Assembly: GCF_900109555.1 (NCBI RefSeq)
Contig: NZ_FNZV01000003.1
Span: forward strand, 186,001 to 250,000
DNA from: Pacificibacter marinus
GTDB lineage: Bacteria > Pseudomonadota > Alphaproteobacteria > Rhodobacterales > Rhodobacteraceae
DNA: 64,000 bases
Direction of reading: 5' to 3'
The translations under genes were made by a program, and so were the position numbers. The notes beneath the pieces are model-generated. The model was given only the letters and a program-made list of their open reading frames with translations, was not told the DNA's origin and did no database searches. Positions 1 through 8,401 of this stretch are shown here, one piece after another; within the stretch, counting starts at the first letter, position 1, and every line of letters starts with the position of its first letter.

Positions 1-2
1 AG

Positions 3-1280
3 ACACGCGGGCCAGTGTTGCGGATGCCGCCAGCATCAGTCGCGAAAGTCACCACATCGATTTATGCGCTAGAGCATTTGGGGCCTGATTTTACCTTTCA
101 AACCAAGGTGATCGCAGCGGGGCCAGTCGTCGACGGCAAGATCGTGGGCGATTTGATTTTGCAAGGCAGCGGCGATCCCACGTTGGATACCGATATGTTG
201 GGCGACTTGGCGGGGCAGTTGGCCGCGCAGGGGGTAACGGGCATCACGGGCGGGTTTTATGTAGATGGTACAGCGTTGCCGCGCATCGAGATTATAGACA
301 ACGAGCAGACCGAATACGCGGGATATAATCCGACGATTACGGGGCTGAATGTGAACTACAATCGCGTGCATTTCGAATGGAAAAAGCAGGGCGATGGGTT
401 TGCGTTAAAGATGGATGCGCGGGCCAAAAGATTTGCGCCGGATGTGAAGATTGCATCGATGACGATTGCGGATCGGGGTCTGCCAGTGTTCGATCATGTG
501 GCGGGGCAGGGGCGCGATGATTGGAGCGTGGCGCGGTCTGCGTTGGGCAATGGCGGTGCGCGGTGGTTGCCGGTGCGTTTGCCAGTGCTGTACGCGGGCG
601 AAGTTTTTGCCGCTGTGGCGCAGGCGCAAGGGGTGCTGTTGCCTAAAGCGCAGCCGATTGTGGCACGCGGGGACAGTGCCGTGCCGTTGACGGAAATTGC
701 CCGTCACGACAGCGCGGCTTTGACTGATCTTGTGCGCGATATGTTGAAATACTCCACCAATTTGACGGCGGAAATTTTGGGTCTGGCGGCCAGTCGAGCC
801 CGCGGATTGGACCCGAAAGATTTGAAAAGCTCGGCACAGGCGATGTCTACGTGGGCGCAAACGCGGCTTGGCACGCGTCATTTGGCGTTTGTCGATCATT
901 CCGGATTGGGCGGCGCATCTTTGGTGAGCACGACGGATATGGTGCGGCTTTTGTCTGCGTCAGGCGTGGAGGCTTTGATCGGGCCGTTGTTGAAACCCAT
1001 CGCGCCGCGAGATGATGCCTATGAGGTGATCAAGACGCCGAGCTTTGGCATCGACGCCAAAACCGGCACGCTGGATTTTGTATCGACTTTGGCGGGGTAT
1101 ATCACCGCACCAGATGGCACGCGGCTTGCCTTTGCCAGTTTCGCGGCGGATGTGCCCGCGCGGGTGCAGGCCAAAGCGCTGGGGCTTGAGGTGCCACGCG
1201 GGGCGCGCACGTTTAATGCCCGTGCCAAACGGTTGCACCAAGCGCTGATCGCGCGCTGGGCCGTGGTGTATGGCAGCTAG
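3..1280 (+). CDS. dacB: D-alanyl-D-alanine carboxypeptidase/endopeptidase, PBP4 (DacB) family, 5' end outside window
   Basis: Penicillin-binding protein 4 type peptidase (S13 family) that trims or cleaves peptide cross-links of peptidoglycan in the periplasm. All three active-site motifs are visible: SVAK (SxxK, the acylated serine) close to the left edge, STN (SxN) in the stretch YSTNLTAE around base 755, and KTG in DAKTGTLDF around base 1065. The frame is open to the left edge without a stop, so the signal peptide and N-terminus lie upstream of the window; a GTG at base 15 falls just before the SxxK motif and is not a credible start. It ends with TAG at 1280. The next gene is convergent, 13 bases away. 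The family assignment is firm; the exact peptidase specificity is inferred. Confidence 0.93.
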   Translation, partial: TRGPVLRMPPASVAKVTTSIYALEHLGPDFTFQTKVIAAGPVVDGKIVGDLILQGSGDPTLDTDMLGDLAGQLAAQGVTGITGGFYVDGTALPRIEIIDNEQTEYAGYNPTITGLNVNYNRVHFEWKKQGDGFALKMDARAKRFAPDVKIASMTIADRGLPVFDHVAGQGRDDWSVARSALGNGGARWLPVRLPVLYAGEVFAAVAQAQGVLLPKAQPIVARGDSAVPLTEIARHDSAALTDLVRDMLKYSTNLTAEILGLAASRARGLDPKDLKSSAQAMSTWAQTRLGTRHLAFVDHSGLGGASLVSTTDMVRLLSASGVEALIGPLLKPIAPRDDAYEVIKTPSFGIDAKTGTLDFVSTLAGYITAPDGTRLAFASFAADVPARVQAKALGLEVPRGARTFNARAKRLHQALIARWAVVYGS

Positions 1281-1293
1281 TGGCTTGAGTTGA

Positions 1294-1716
1294 TTATAGC
1301 GTGATGTAACGCGCGCGAGCGCCACGTTCGATGGCGGCGGCGTGCAGGCGATCCAGATCAAGTTCGTACCGGATTTCTTCGAGCAAGCGCAGTTCTGCTT
1401 CGCGGGTTCTGCCATCGGATGCTGCCACGTCACAGGCCAGCGCATAGGCGGTCTCGAAAAGGCGCTCTGGCAGGTTGTCTCGCACAAGGCCAAACAGCGC
1501 ATCCAGACCGTCTTCTTCGGAAAACAGATCAAAGACAGTCGAAGAGACCGTTTTGATCCGGTCCGCATCGTATTTGGCAAAAACAGGCAAATGATTGACG
1601 ATGGTTTCGATCGTCATCAGTTCCGAGGTGCGGATATTTTCATCGGATACAGACACAGCGACCATGATGGCCACAAGACAATCTTGTTCGGTCATAGAAT
1701 GTGGAGCGTCTGTCAT
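1294..1716 (-). CDS. TerB-like (tellurite resistance/DUF533-type) helical protein
   Basis: A 140-residue, largely acidic, all-helical protein resembling the TerB-like domain: an early segment with SVSDENIRTSE, a middle with LPERLFETAYALACDVA and then an acidic SDGRTREAE segment, as in the repeated metal-binding-like acidic loops of the family. There is no signal peptide or membrane segment, so it is probably cytoplasmic. A good ribosome site (AAAGGA) precedes the ATG. It is transcribed away from lysS, and the 180 bases between them must hold both promoters. Stand-alone TerB-like proteins are common in Alphaproteobacteria without a ter operon, so tellurite resistance is not implied and the role is unknown. 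Confidence 0.72.
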   Translation of the reverse strand: MTDAPHSMTEQDCLVAIMVAVSVSDENIRTSELMTIETIVNHLPVFAKYDADRIKTVSSTVFDLFSEEDGLDALFGLVRDNLPERLFETAYALACDVAASDGRTREAELRLLEEIRYELDLDRLHAAAIERGARARYITL

Positions 1717-1895
1717 GAGTTGTCCTTTGGGGCTGGGGTGTCTTTAAGATATGCGGATGGGGGGGCTCATTCAAGCACCGTGGCGGATTTAGCGGGTCTT
1801 TTGGCGCAGATATTGTTGACCAAAGCCCGCATGCGCAATACATGAGGCACTTGCGGCCACGGGGGTCGCACCAATTGATTTCAAGGATTGCTATC

Positions 1896-3539
1896 ATGAC
1901 TGACCTGCGCACTGCTGGTATGAGCTCCAAAGCCTGGCCTTTTGAAGAGGCCCGCAAAGTTCTCAAACGGTATGAGCAATCCAAGGACAAGAAAGGCTAT
2001 GTGCTTTTCGAGACAGGGTATGGCCCATCTGGTTTGCCGCACCTTGGCACCTTTGGTGAAGTGTTGCGCACCACGATGATCCGCCGCGCTTTTGAGGTGA
2101 TCTCAGACATTCCAACCCGTTTGATTTGTTTCTCTGACGACATGGACGGGATGCGCAAAGTGCCCTCGAATGTGCCAAACCAAGAGATGATGAAAGCAGC
2201 AGAGCAATTGCCCCTGACGGCTGTGCCCGATCCATTTGGCACGCACGCAAGCTTTGGCGATCACAACAACGCAATGCTGCGTCGTTTCTTGGATACGTTC
2301 GGGTTTGATTACGAATTCTATTCTGCCACGGATTACTACAAAACCGGCAAATTTGACGAGGTGCTCAAGCGCGCTGTCGACAAATATGACGACGTGATGA
2401 AAGTCATGTTGAAATCCCTGCGCGAAGAACGCGCGGCGAGCTATTCGATTTTCTTGCCGATCCACCCAGAAACGGGTCGCGTTTTGTACGTGCCGATTAA
2501 GTCGGTCAACAAAGACGATTACACCATCACCTTTGACGACGAAGACGGCAAAGAATGGACCCTGCCTGTGACTGGCGGCAATGTGAAATTGCAGTGGAAG
2601 CCTGACTTTGGCGCACGCTGGGCGGCCTTGGGTGTGGATTTCGAGATGTTTGGCAAAGACCACTCGACCAATGCGCCAATCTATGGCCGCATCTGTGACA
2701 TCTTGGGTGGCACGCGCCCCGAGAACTTTAGCTACGAATTGTTCTTGGATTCAAATGGTGAAAAGATTTCGAAATCCAAAGGCAACGGCTTGTCGATTGA
2801 TGAGTGGCTGACCTATGCGTCAACGGAAAGCTTGAGCTACTTCATGTTCCAAAAACCAAAGACCGCGAAACGGATGCATTTCGATGTGATCCCGCGGGCG
2901 ATGGATGAGTATCATCAACAATTGCGCGCCTATCCAACGCAAACGGTCGATCAGCAAGCGGCGAACCCTGTGTTCCACATTCATGGCAAAGACGTGCCTG
3001 CTTCAGACATGGTGGTGCCGTTTTCGATGCTGCTCAACTTGGCGTCTGTCGCCAATGCTGAAGAAAAAGATCAAATGTGGGGCTTTATGCAGCGCTATGC
3101 GCCAGATGCATCGCCTGAAACCCACCCCGGTTTGGATGCCGCAGCGGGCTATGCTGTGGCCTATTACAATGACTTTGTGAAACCTGAAAAAACCTTCCGT
3201 GCGCCAAACGATCAAGAACGTGCGGCCTTGGTTGATTTGAAAGCTGCATTGGCGTCACCTGAGGTTGCCTTGGCTGCGATTGCCAAGAAAAACGCGGCGA
3301 TGGGCAATGACGATGCTTTGCCAGAAGCGAACATGACGGATGCAGATTTCTTGCAGTCTATTGTCTTTGCTGTCGGCAAAAATCACGGGTTTGAAAACCT
3401 GCGAGATTGGTTCAAGGCGCTGTACGAAGTGCTTTTAGGGGCATCCCAAGGACCACGTTTCGGTGGGTTTGTGGCGCTGTACGGCGTGCCAGAAAGCATC
3501 GCATTGATCCAGCAGGGCTTGGACGGAGAGCTGTCTTAA
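1896..3539 (+). CDS. lysS: Lysyl-tRNA synthetase, class I
   Basis: Charges tRNA-Lys with lysine in the cytoplasm. This is the class I form (LysK type) used by many Alphaproteobacteria in place of the class II enzyme: the HIGH-like motif PHLG lies at residues 48-51 and the KMSKS-like motif KISKS in [10 protein letters not shown] about residue 290. The 547-residue length is normal for the class. The start chosen is the ATG at 1896, with an AAGGA site 9 bases upstream; an in-frame ATG at 1842 would add 18 unrelated residues. A strong intrinsic terminator follows at 3585-3619. No other gene shares its transcript. Confidence 0.96.
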   Translation: MTDLRTAGMSSKAWPFEEARKVLKRYEQSKDKKGYVLFETGYGPSGLPHLGTFGEVLRTTMIRRAFEVISDIPTRLICFSDDMDGMRKVPSNVPNQEMMKAAEQLPLTAVPDPFGTHASFGDHNNAMLRRFLDTFGFDYEFYSATDYYKTGKFDEVLKRAVDKYDDVMKVMLKSLREERAASYSIFLPIHPETGRVLYVPIKSVNKDDYTITFDDEDGKEWTLPVTGGNVKLQWKPDFGARWAALGVDFEMFGKDHSTNAPIYGRICDILGGTRPENFSYELFLDSNGEKISKSKGNGLSIDEWLTYASTESLSYFMFQKPKTAKRMHFDVIPRAMDEYHQQLRAYPTQTVDQQAANPVFHIHGKDVPASDMVVPFSMLLNLASVANAEEKDQMWGFMQRYAPDASPETHPGLDAAAGYAVAYYNDFVKPEKTFRAPNDQERAALVDLKAALASPEVALAAIAKKNAAMGNDDALPEANMTDADFLQSIVFAVGKNHGFENLRDWFKALYEVLLGASQGPRFGGFVALYGVPESIALIQQGLDGELS

Positions 3540-3584
3540 GTCCGCCCGCACCCTGAGCGGCTATAAGTTATCTATGACATTTTA

Positions 3585-3619
3585 CCTTCGGCGCGTTTGA
3601 CGTGTCGGAGGTTTTTTTT
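3585..3619 (+). terminator. Intrinsic terminator of lysS
   Basis: An 11-base-pair stem (CCTTCGGCGCG with CGTGTCGGAGG, including G-T pairs), loop TTTGA, then a run of T residues. It lies 45 bases after the lysS stop. The remaining 217 bases up to the beta-helix gene contain no ORF that I can support. Confidence 0.85.
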
Positions 3620-3836
3620 ATGCAAAAATGTCGTGTTCCGATGGGCTTGGTGTTGCGCGCTGCGCTGTGGCTGCGCACGCCCGCTTAAGCGCGTTGTTAT
3701 CCCCTTGGGCTAGAACTCTCGGTGTCTGGGCATGCGCTGCCACGGCTTTCCAGTTGAAAGACCTTTGTTTGGGTCGACGATGTGTTCGTCGCTCCAACTG
3801 CGCATGTGACCTAAGAGATGTGTGAAAGGGGTTCGG

Positions 3837-6128
3837 ATGAACAAGGCCATTACTGAAGGGCTGGTGCTGATGCCGCCAGCGTTCGCGAGCGGTTTGGGCG
3901 TATGGTCCAGCGAAGACGGAACGCCGGGGTCGGCGACCTATGCGGGGGCGGGCAATGCGGCGTTTGTCGCGGCGGATGCTGATTTTGGCGGTGCGCTGGA
4001 AATCTACAAGCAAAATACCACAACCAAATTGCGTTACATGGGTGAGACGCCTTTGCGGCCTGGCATGTATTTACAGGTCACGGCACGGGTGAAAGCGGTG
4101 TCTGGCAATCTGCCGTCTGTGCGGATCGCGGGCTGGGCGGGCAATGCGTCTTTGACCCATGTCAGCGGCGTCACTGAAATCGCTGCTGCGGTGCCTTTGA
4201 CCGCCTATGGTGAGGTTGTCGAAATCTCTGCCATCGTTGGTGTCGGCGCGCGTGGTGGTGTGGATATGCCGTGGGGTCTTGAAACTGTTTATGGCCATTT
4301 CGGTCTTGATTTGACGGGGGCCAATGGTGGCTCTGTGCGGATCGATGATCTTAAAATAGAAGACGTGTCTTCGTATTTTCTGGCTGACAGTGTCGGCGTT
4401 ATTGATGTGCGTGATTTCGGTGCGATTGGGGATGGCACCACATCGTGCAATGCAGCGTTCGGGGCCGCAGATGCCGCTGCCAATGGTCGCAAAGTTTTGG
4501 TGCCTGAGGGCACGTATCGTTTGACCAGCAACTTCACCTTTATCCACGAGCCTATTTTCGAAGGCACGATGGTTATGGATGATCATGTGCGCCTTGCCTT
4601 GCGTCGTGGGTTTCATCTGAACTCGTATATCGACGCGTTCGGTGACGAAGTTTTGGCGTTCAAAAAAGCGTTCCAAGCGCTGGTGAACTACACCGACCAC
4701 GACAGTTTGGATATGTGTGGGCGTCGCATCGAGTTGCCGGGGCCGATTGATTTACAAGCTGCGGCTGAAAATAAAACGACCTTTGAAGTGCGTCGTATGA
4801 TCCGCAATGGGCAATTCAACTTCCAAGCATCAAGTGATTGGGATGTGGAAACCACGACATCTTCTGCGTCGTATTCTGCCGCCAACGGCAAGACGCTGAG
4901 CAATGTGTCAAACGTTGCAAATATCATCACTGGCAGTCATGTTTCAGGCAATGGTGTCGGCCGTGAAGTTTACGTGCGATCTGTGAATGTCGGGGCGCAA
5001 ACGGTGGAGCTCAGCCAGCCGCTGTATGGGCCAAGCTCGAACCAAACATACACCTTTACGCGATTTAAATATGCTCTGGATTTCAGTGGCTTCAGTAAGA
5101 TGTCGCAGTTCGTCATCTCTGATGTCGAATTCTTATGCAACGGGCATGGGTCGGGCATTAACCTGCCCAAAGAAGGCTCGGTCTTTCAAATCAAAGACTG
5201 CCATTTCAAATCGCCAAGCCATCGCGGGATTACATCAACGGGGCGTGGGTGCCAAGACTTGGTGATTGACCGCTGTTTCTTTGTATCCAATGAGCAAAGC
5301 GAGCGTTCAGAAGATCGCCAATCCATCGCGTTCAACGTGAATGCCAACGATTCCAAGGTGCGTGACAGTCGGTTCCAACGATTTGGCCACACGGGGATCT
5401 TGTGCGGGACAGGGCATTTGTTCGTGGGCAACCATTTGTTCCAAGGTGATAACTTTAACAGTAGTCCGCGCGTTGGGGGATTGATCTTTACCTATCCCAA
5501 TGTGAAATCCATCGTCACGGGCAACTACATCGACAACGCGTCTATTGAGATGAACAACGAACACGATGCCGCGCCAGATTTTGGCACCGAGTTTTCGTTT
5601 GGCGCCTTGACCATCACCGGCAACATTTTCATGTCAATCGATAGCGCTGATTGGTTCAGCTATATCGTGGTGAAACCCTATGGTGCGGGGCACTTTATCC
5701 AAGGTCTTTCGGTGCAGGGCAACACATTCAAAGCGATCAACGGTAACATCGATCGAATTGAAAAAATAGATACAAGCTTTGCAACACTCAACATGTCGCG
5801 GATGCGTAATATCGTCTTTGAGGGCAATACGTTCAACGCGATCTCTGATCCGTGCTTCAACCCTGTGTCCTTGGAATTCACCCAATCTACTGCGTCGTCA
5901 CAGTGGACGTTGGACCCCAGCAATTATCTACCGTTTGGCGGCTGGGCGCGGACTGTTGAATCCATGGTCTTTGTCGATGCCTTGACCAACAGCTCTGGCA
6001 GTCAGGTGGGTACAATTCCATATGCGACCGTCAATTACGGCAGCAATTCCGACCAAGTGCGCCTGACATTCCCGCAGGCCACGAAAGGCAAAGTGCGCTT
6101 GAGCGTGCGCATGGACAATCCAGTTTAA
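3837..6128 (+). CDS. Right-handed beta-helix protein, glycosyl hydrolase 28/pectate-lyase-3 related
   Basis: A 763-residue protein of a type recurrent in Roseobacter-group bacteria. Residues 1 to about 185 form a beta-rich module with a carbohydrate-binding look. At about residue 195 comes VRDFGAIGDGTT followed by VLVPEGTYRL, the usual opening of the pectate-lyase-3 / GH28-related beta-helix fold. Many short Asn- and Gly-rich rungs (for example VTGNYIDNASIEMNNEH) then run to about residue 690, with a short C-terminal beta module after them. There is no signal peptide, so secretion would need a non-Sec route, or it may work as a tailspike-like or intracellular assembled factor. The start at 3837 has GAAAGGGG upstream. 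Substrate and catalytic residues could not be assigned. It is monocistronic, with its own terminator. Confidence 0.75.
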   Translation: MNKAITEGLVLMPPAFASGLGVWSSEDGTPGSATYAGAGNAAFVAADADFGGALEIYKQNTTTKLRYMGETPLRPGMYLQVTARVKAVSGNLPSVRIAGWAGNASLTHVSGVTEIAAAVPLTAYGEVVEISAIVGVGARGGVDMPWGLETVYGHFGLDLTGANGGSVRIDDLKIEDVSSYFLADSVGVIDVRDFGAIGDGTTSCNAAFGAADAAANGRKVLVPEGTYRLTSNFTFIHEPIFEGTMVMDDHVRLALRRGFHLNSYIDAFGDEVLAFKKAFQALVNYTDHDSLDMCGRRIELPGPIDLQAAAENKTTFEVRRMIRNGQFNFQASSDWDVETTTSSASYSAANGKTLSNVSNVANIITGSHVSGNGVGREVYVRSVNVGAQTVELSQPLYGPSSNQTYTFTRFKYALDFSGFSKMSQFVISDVEFLCNGHGSGINLPKEGSVFQIKDCHFKSPSHRGITSTGRGCQDLVIDRCFFVSNEQSERSEDRQSIAFNVNANDSKVRDSRFQRFGHTGILCGTGHLFVGNHLFQGDNFNSSPRVGGLIFTYPNVKSIVTGNYIDNASIEMNNEHDAAPDFGTEFSFGALTITGNIFMSIDSADWFSYIVVKPYGAGHFIQGLSVQGNTFKAINGNIDRIEKIDTSFATLNMSRMRNIVFEGNTFNAISDPCFNPVSLEFTQSTASSQWTLDPSNYLPFGGWARTVESMVFVDALTNSSGSQVGTIPYATVNYGSNSDQVRLTFPQATKGKVRLSVRMDNPV

Positions 6129-6151
6129 TTTAGGGCCCTTTTAAAACTCTT

Positions 6152-6183
6152 AGCACCGAGCGGCGCAGGCTGTTCGGTGCTTT
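6152..6183 (+). terminator. Terminator-like hairpin between convergent genes
   Basis: Perfect 8-bp stem AGCACCGA/TCGGTGCT with a 14-base loop, followed by TTGG, so the T-tract is weak. It sits between the beta-helix gene and the convergent PNPOx-type gene and can serve both strands. Confidence 0.6.
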
Positions 6184-6190
6184 GGTGTGT

Positions 6191-6691
6191 CTAGATCAAA
6201 TCTGCGCGTGTGAGGTGGTAAGCCTTGCCAAACCCACCATTCAGATCGCCATGTAAAGGCGTGAATGCTATGAAATTAAAGTCGGAAAAGTCGATGTAGA
6301 GCGCTGATTTTGGATGCGTTTTCAACCACTCGTCGCGGCGCGCGCTATGGCTGGGATCATCGCGTGACAAAAACCGTACCTCTGCAGCAAGGGACAGACG
6401 TGGAAACGCCAAAGGGTCGCCTTTTTGCGGTGGATCACCAATCAAAAGCCCGCAACGTGGGTGCGCTTTTAGCCGTTTAGCATGGGCTGATAAATCGGAA
6501 ATAAGCGACACCATCGTGCCATCAGATTCTACGCCAAATGCGATGCGTGTCACTGCGGGCGCGCCGTTTTCATCCAAAACCGCCAATGCGGCATGGCGCA
6601 CATCCCCGATCAATTGACGCGCAAGCTGGCGCGCGTCGTCATCGGTTTCGCGCAATGGAAAAGAGGGTTGTGTTGCTGTTTCATCATTCAT
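6191..6691 (-). CDS. Pyridoxamine 5'-phosphate oxidase-like FMN-binding (HugZ-type) protein
   Basis: A 166-residue split-barrel protein of the PNPOx-like superfamily. The pattern is typical: an N-terminal helix (DDDARQLARQLIG), then AALAVLDENGAPAVTRIAFGV, then SDLSAHAKRLKAHPRCGLLIG, and a C-terminal F..F..GGFGKAYHL segment as in HugZ-like haem/flavin proteins. Such proteins bind FMN, haem or F420; which of these applies here cannot be told. The frame opens upstream to 6826, but the extra 45 residues look unlike the family, and homologous proteins begin near the chosen Met at 6691. It is divergent from the rhodanese gene, so the 183 bases between hold both promoters. Confidence 0.82.
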   Translation of the reverse strand: MNDETATQPSFPLRETDDDARQLARQLIGDVRHAALAVLDENGAPAVTRIAFGVESDGTMVSLISDLSAHAKRLKAHPRCGLLIGDPPQKGDPLAFPRLSLAAEVRFLSRDDPSHSARRDEWLKTHPKSALYIDFSDFNFIAFTPLHGDLNGGFGKAYHLTRADLI

Positions 6692-6874
6692 TCTTGCACC
6701 GTAGCCAACCCTTGCGTCAGCATCAATGCGCTTCAGTTTTGTTGGGCGGTTTGTGAGCAAAAACTGTTGGAAAAATACGAGTGCCTTGACGTGCTGCTGC
6801 GCCATTTCGCATAGTGTGTGCATCATTCACGTCGCGGCGCTCATGCGCTTGCTTTGACAAAAAAGGACTATGCC

Positions 6875-7486
6875 ATGACACGTCCACTGCGTTTTGCCGC
6901 CACCCTGTATTGCACCGTTTTCATCACCGCTATGGCCGCACAGGCCCATGCAGACGGCACCGTTAATATCACGCCCGAAACGGGGGTGTTTGAAATACAA
7001 ACCGACGCAGGTGTTCAAACCATCTCGCGCAATCAAGACGAAGCCAATGTGGTCAGTGGCGAATGGGCGCGCACCTCGCGGCCCTGTCCGAATTTTTGCA
7101 TCCAACCGATGCAACCTGCTGACGGGGTGACGACCATCGGCGAATTAGAATTGATCGCGATGCTGCAAGACCCGAATGCAATGGTGATCGACAGTCGGGT
7201 TGTCGCAAATTTTGAAGGTGGCGCTATCCCCGGTGCGGTGAACATTCCCTACACCCAAGCCGCAGATCGTCTGGATGAGCTGGGATGTGAACTGGATTTC
7301 GACGGGTTCATTTGTACAGGCGATGCTGTCAAACCTGTGGCGCTGTATTGCAACGGGCCATGGTGCGGCCAATCCCCCACCGCCGCCCGCCGCATGATCG
7401 CAGCAGGCTTTCCGGCTGAGAAAATTTCATACTACCGCGGCGGTATGCAAGTCTGGCGGATGCTGGGGCTGACGGTGACGGAGTAG
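6875..7486 (+). CDS. Periplasmic rhodanese-domain protein
   Basis: A 203-residue exported protein: an N-terminal hydrophobic signal peptide ends near AAQAHA, followed by about 60 residues of unassigned sequence containing two cysteines (PCPNFC), then one rhodanese domain (VIDSRV, GGAIPGAVNIPYT, active-site loop YCNGPWCGQS, and a final YYRGGMQVW). The active-site loop carries two cysteines, and the first is in the catalytic position. The likely role is sulfane-sulfur or thiol chemistry in the periplasm; no partner gene is adjacent. AAAAGGA lies 7 bases before the ATG. The frame extends upstream to 6818 but without a signal peptide at that start. Confidence 0.85.
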   Translation: MTRPLRFAATLYCTVFITAMAAQAHADGTVNITPETGVFEIQTDAGVQTISRNQDEANVVSGEWARTSRPCPNFCIQPMQPADGVTTIGELELIAMLQDPNAMVIDSRVVANFEGGAIPGAVNIPYTQAADRLDELGCELDFDGFICTGDAVKPVALYCNGPWCGQSPTAARRMIAAGFPAEKISYYRGGMQVWRMLGLTVTE

Positions 7487-7499
7487 GGGGGGCTTCGGG

Positions 7500-8400
7500 T
7501 TATGAAGCTAGAAGCTTGTCCTCAGGAAACTTGCGTTCCCATGTTTCAATGAGAAATAGAGCTAGAGTTGAAGCCGAACCTACGGCTAACCTTGCAATCC
7601 TTGGGTCTAATCTCTGAAATCCTCTTTCTCTTCCGTGCGCTGTTCCTGAATGTGAACGCAAAGCGCCAATTCCTTGTATGGCATTACTAAGCGCACTTAA
7701 GATTGTTCGAACGTCTGCCTGAATCTCAGATTCTTGGACATCTTTTGATGGGGATAGGCCGAGAGGGTCTCGTATCGCTTTGTAGAGGACCTTTATTTCC
7801 ATGGATCTAGGCATGTCAATTTCGGGTCTCGCATTGATGATCGAACGAAATACACTTTCTAGCATTGAGCACGCGGCTGTAACCGCAGCTTCTGGGTCTG
7901 TCTCGAGGTTGTCGAACGCACGCGAGAACTCACGTTCGACAGTATCAAGTGTCCACTCTGAACTAATCTTCATTAGATGCGGGGCTGCTGTGTGGCTTGG
8001 TTGAGTTGCAATTTCCCCCACCAACTTCTCAAATGGCAAATCTTCAATTGATGCTTGGTCGTACAGCGCCGAGACATATTCAAGAGAGATATTCCAAACG
8101 TCTGAGTCAATTTGGCGTTGCGCCTCTTCTAGTTCAGAATTCCGTTCCGAGTTGCGCTTAGACCAAAGTAGCTGGAGCAACTCGATTACCAAGTGTGGGG
8201 GGGGATAGCTCTACAAATGAAAGAAGTCTATTGAATTTGGAGGTGCCTTTTTCGCTAAATGCGTCAGCGTAAATGTTTGTTTCAAAATGATCTTCGAAAA
8301 ATTCTTCAAATGTCCTATTTGAAAAATCTAATACATAACCAGGTTGGGGACAGAACCAGTCTCTGATTTGATCTTTCTGGTAGTGCTTTATTTTTGCCAT
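7500..8400 (-). pseudogene. Abortive-infection C-terminal (Abi_C) family protein, frameshifted in a G8/C8 tract
   Basis: Read as one gene this encodes a 299-residue two-part protein. The N-terminal part has the GYVLDFSNRTFEEFF signature and SKFNRLLSFVE found at the start of Abi_C proteins. The C-terminal part ends with LRSHSGTAHGRER followed by an alanine/leucine-rich helix, the Abi_C hallmark. The two parts are in different frames: the first runs 8400-8158 (80 residues) and the second is open from about 8192 to 7500. The junction is a run of eight G (eight C on the coding strand) at 8197-8204. Removing one base makes a single frame of exactly 300 codons including the stop. The start ATG is one base after the uvrB stop codon and uses a ribosome site inside the uvrB end, so it is translationally coupled to uvrB. 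Whether this is a sequencing error, a true mutation or phase variation cannot be decided here. Confidence 0.78.
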
Positions 8401-8401
8401 C

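Noticed and set aside
1294-1716. TerB-like gene as evidence of tellurite resistance
   Set aside because: No other ter genes are near; single TerB-like proteins are widespread without that trait.
1842-1895. Upstream Met at 1842 as start of lysS
   Set aside because: No ribosome site and the extra residues are unlike class I LysRS; the ATG at 1896 has AAGGA.
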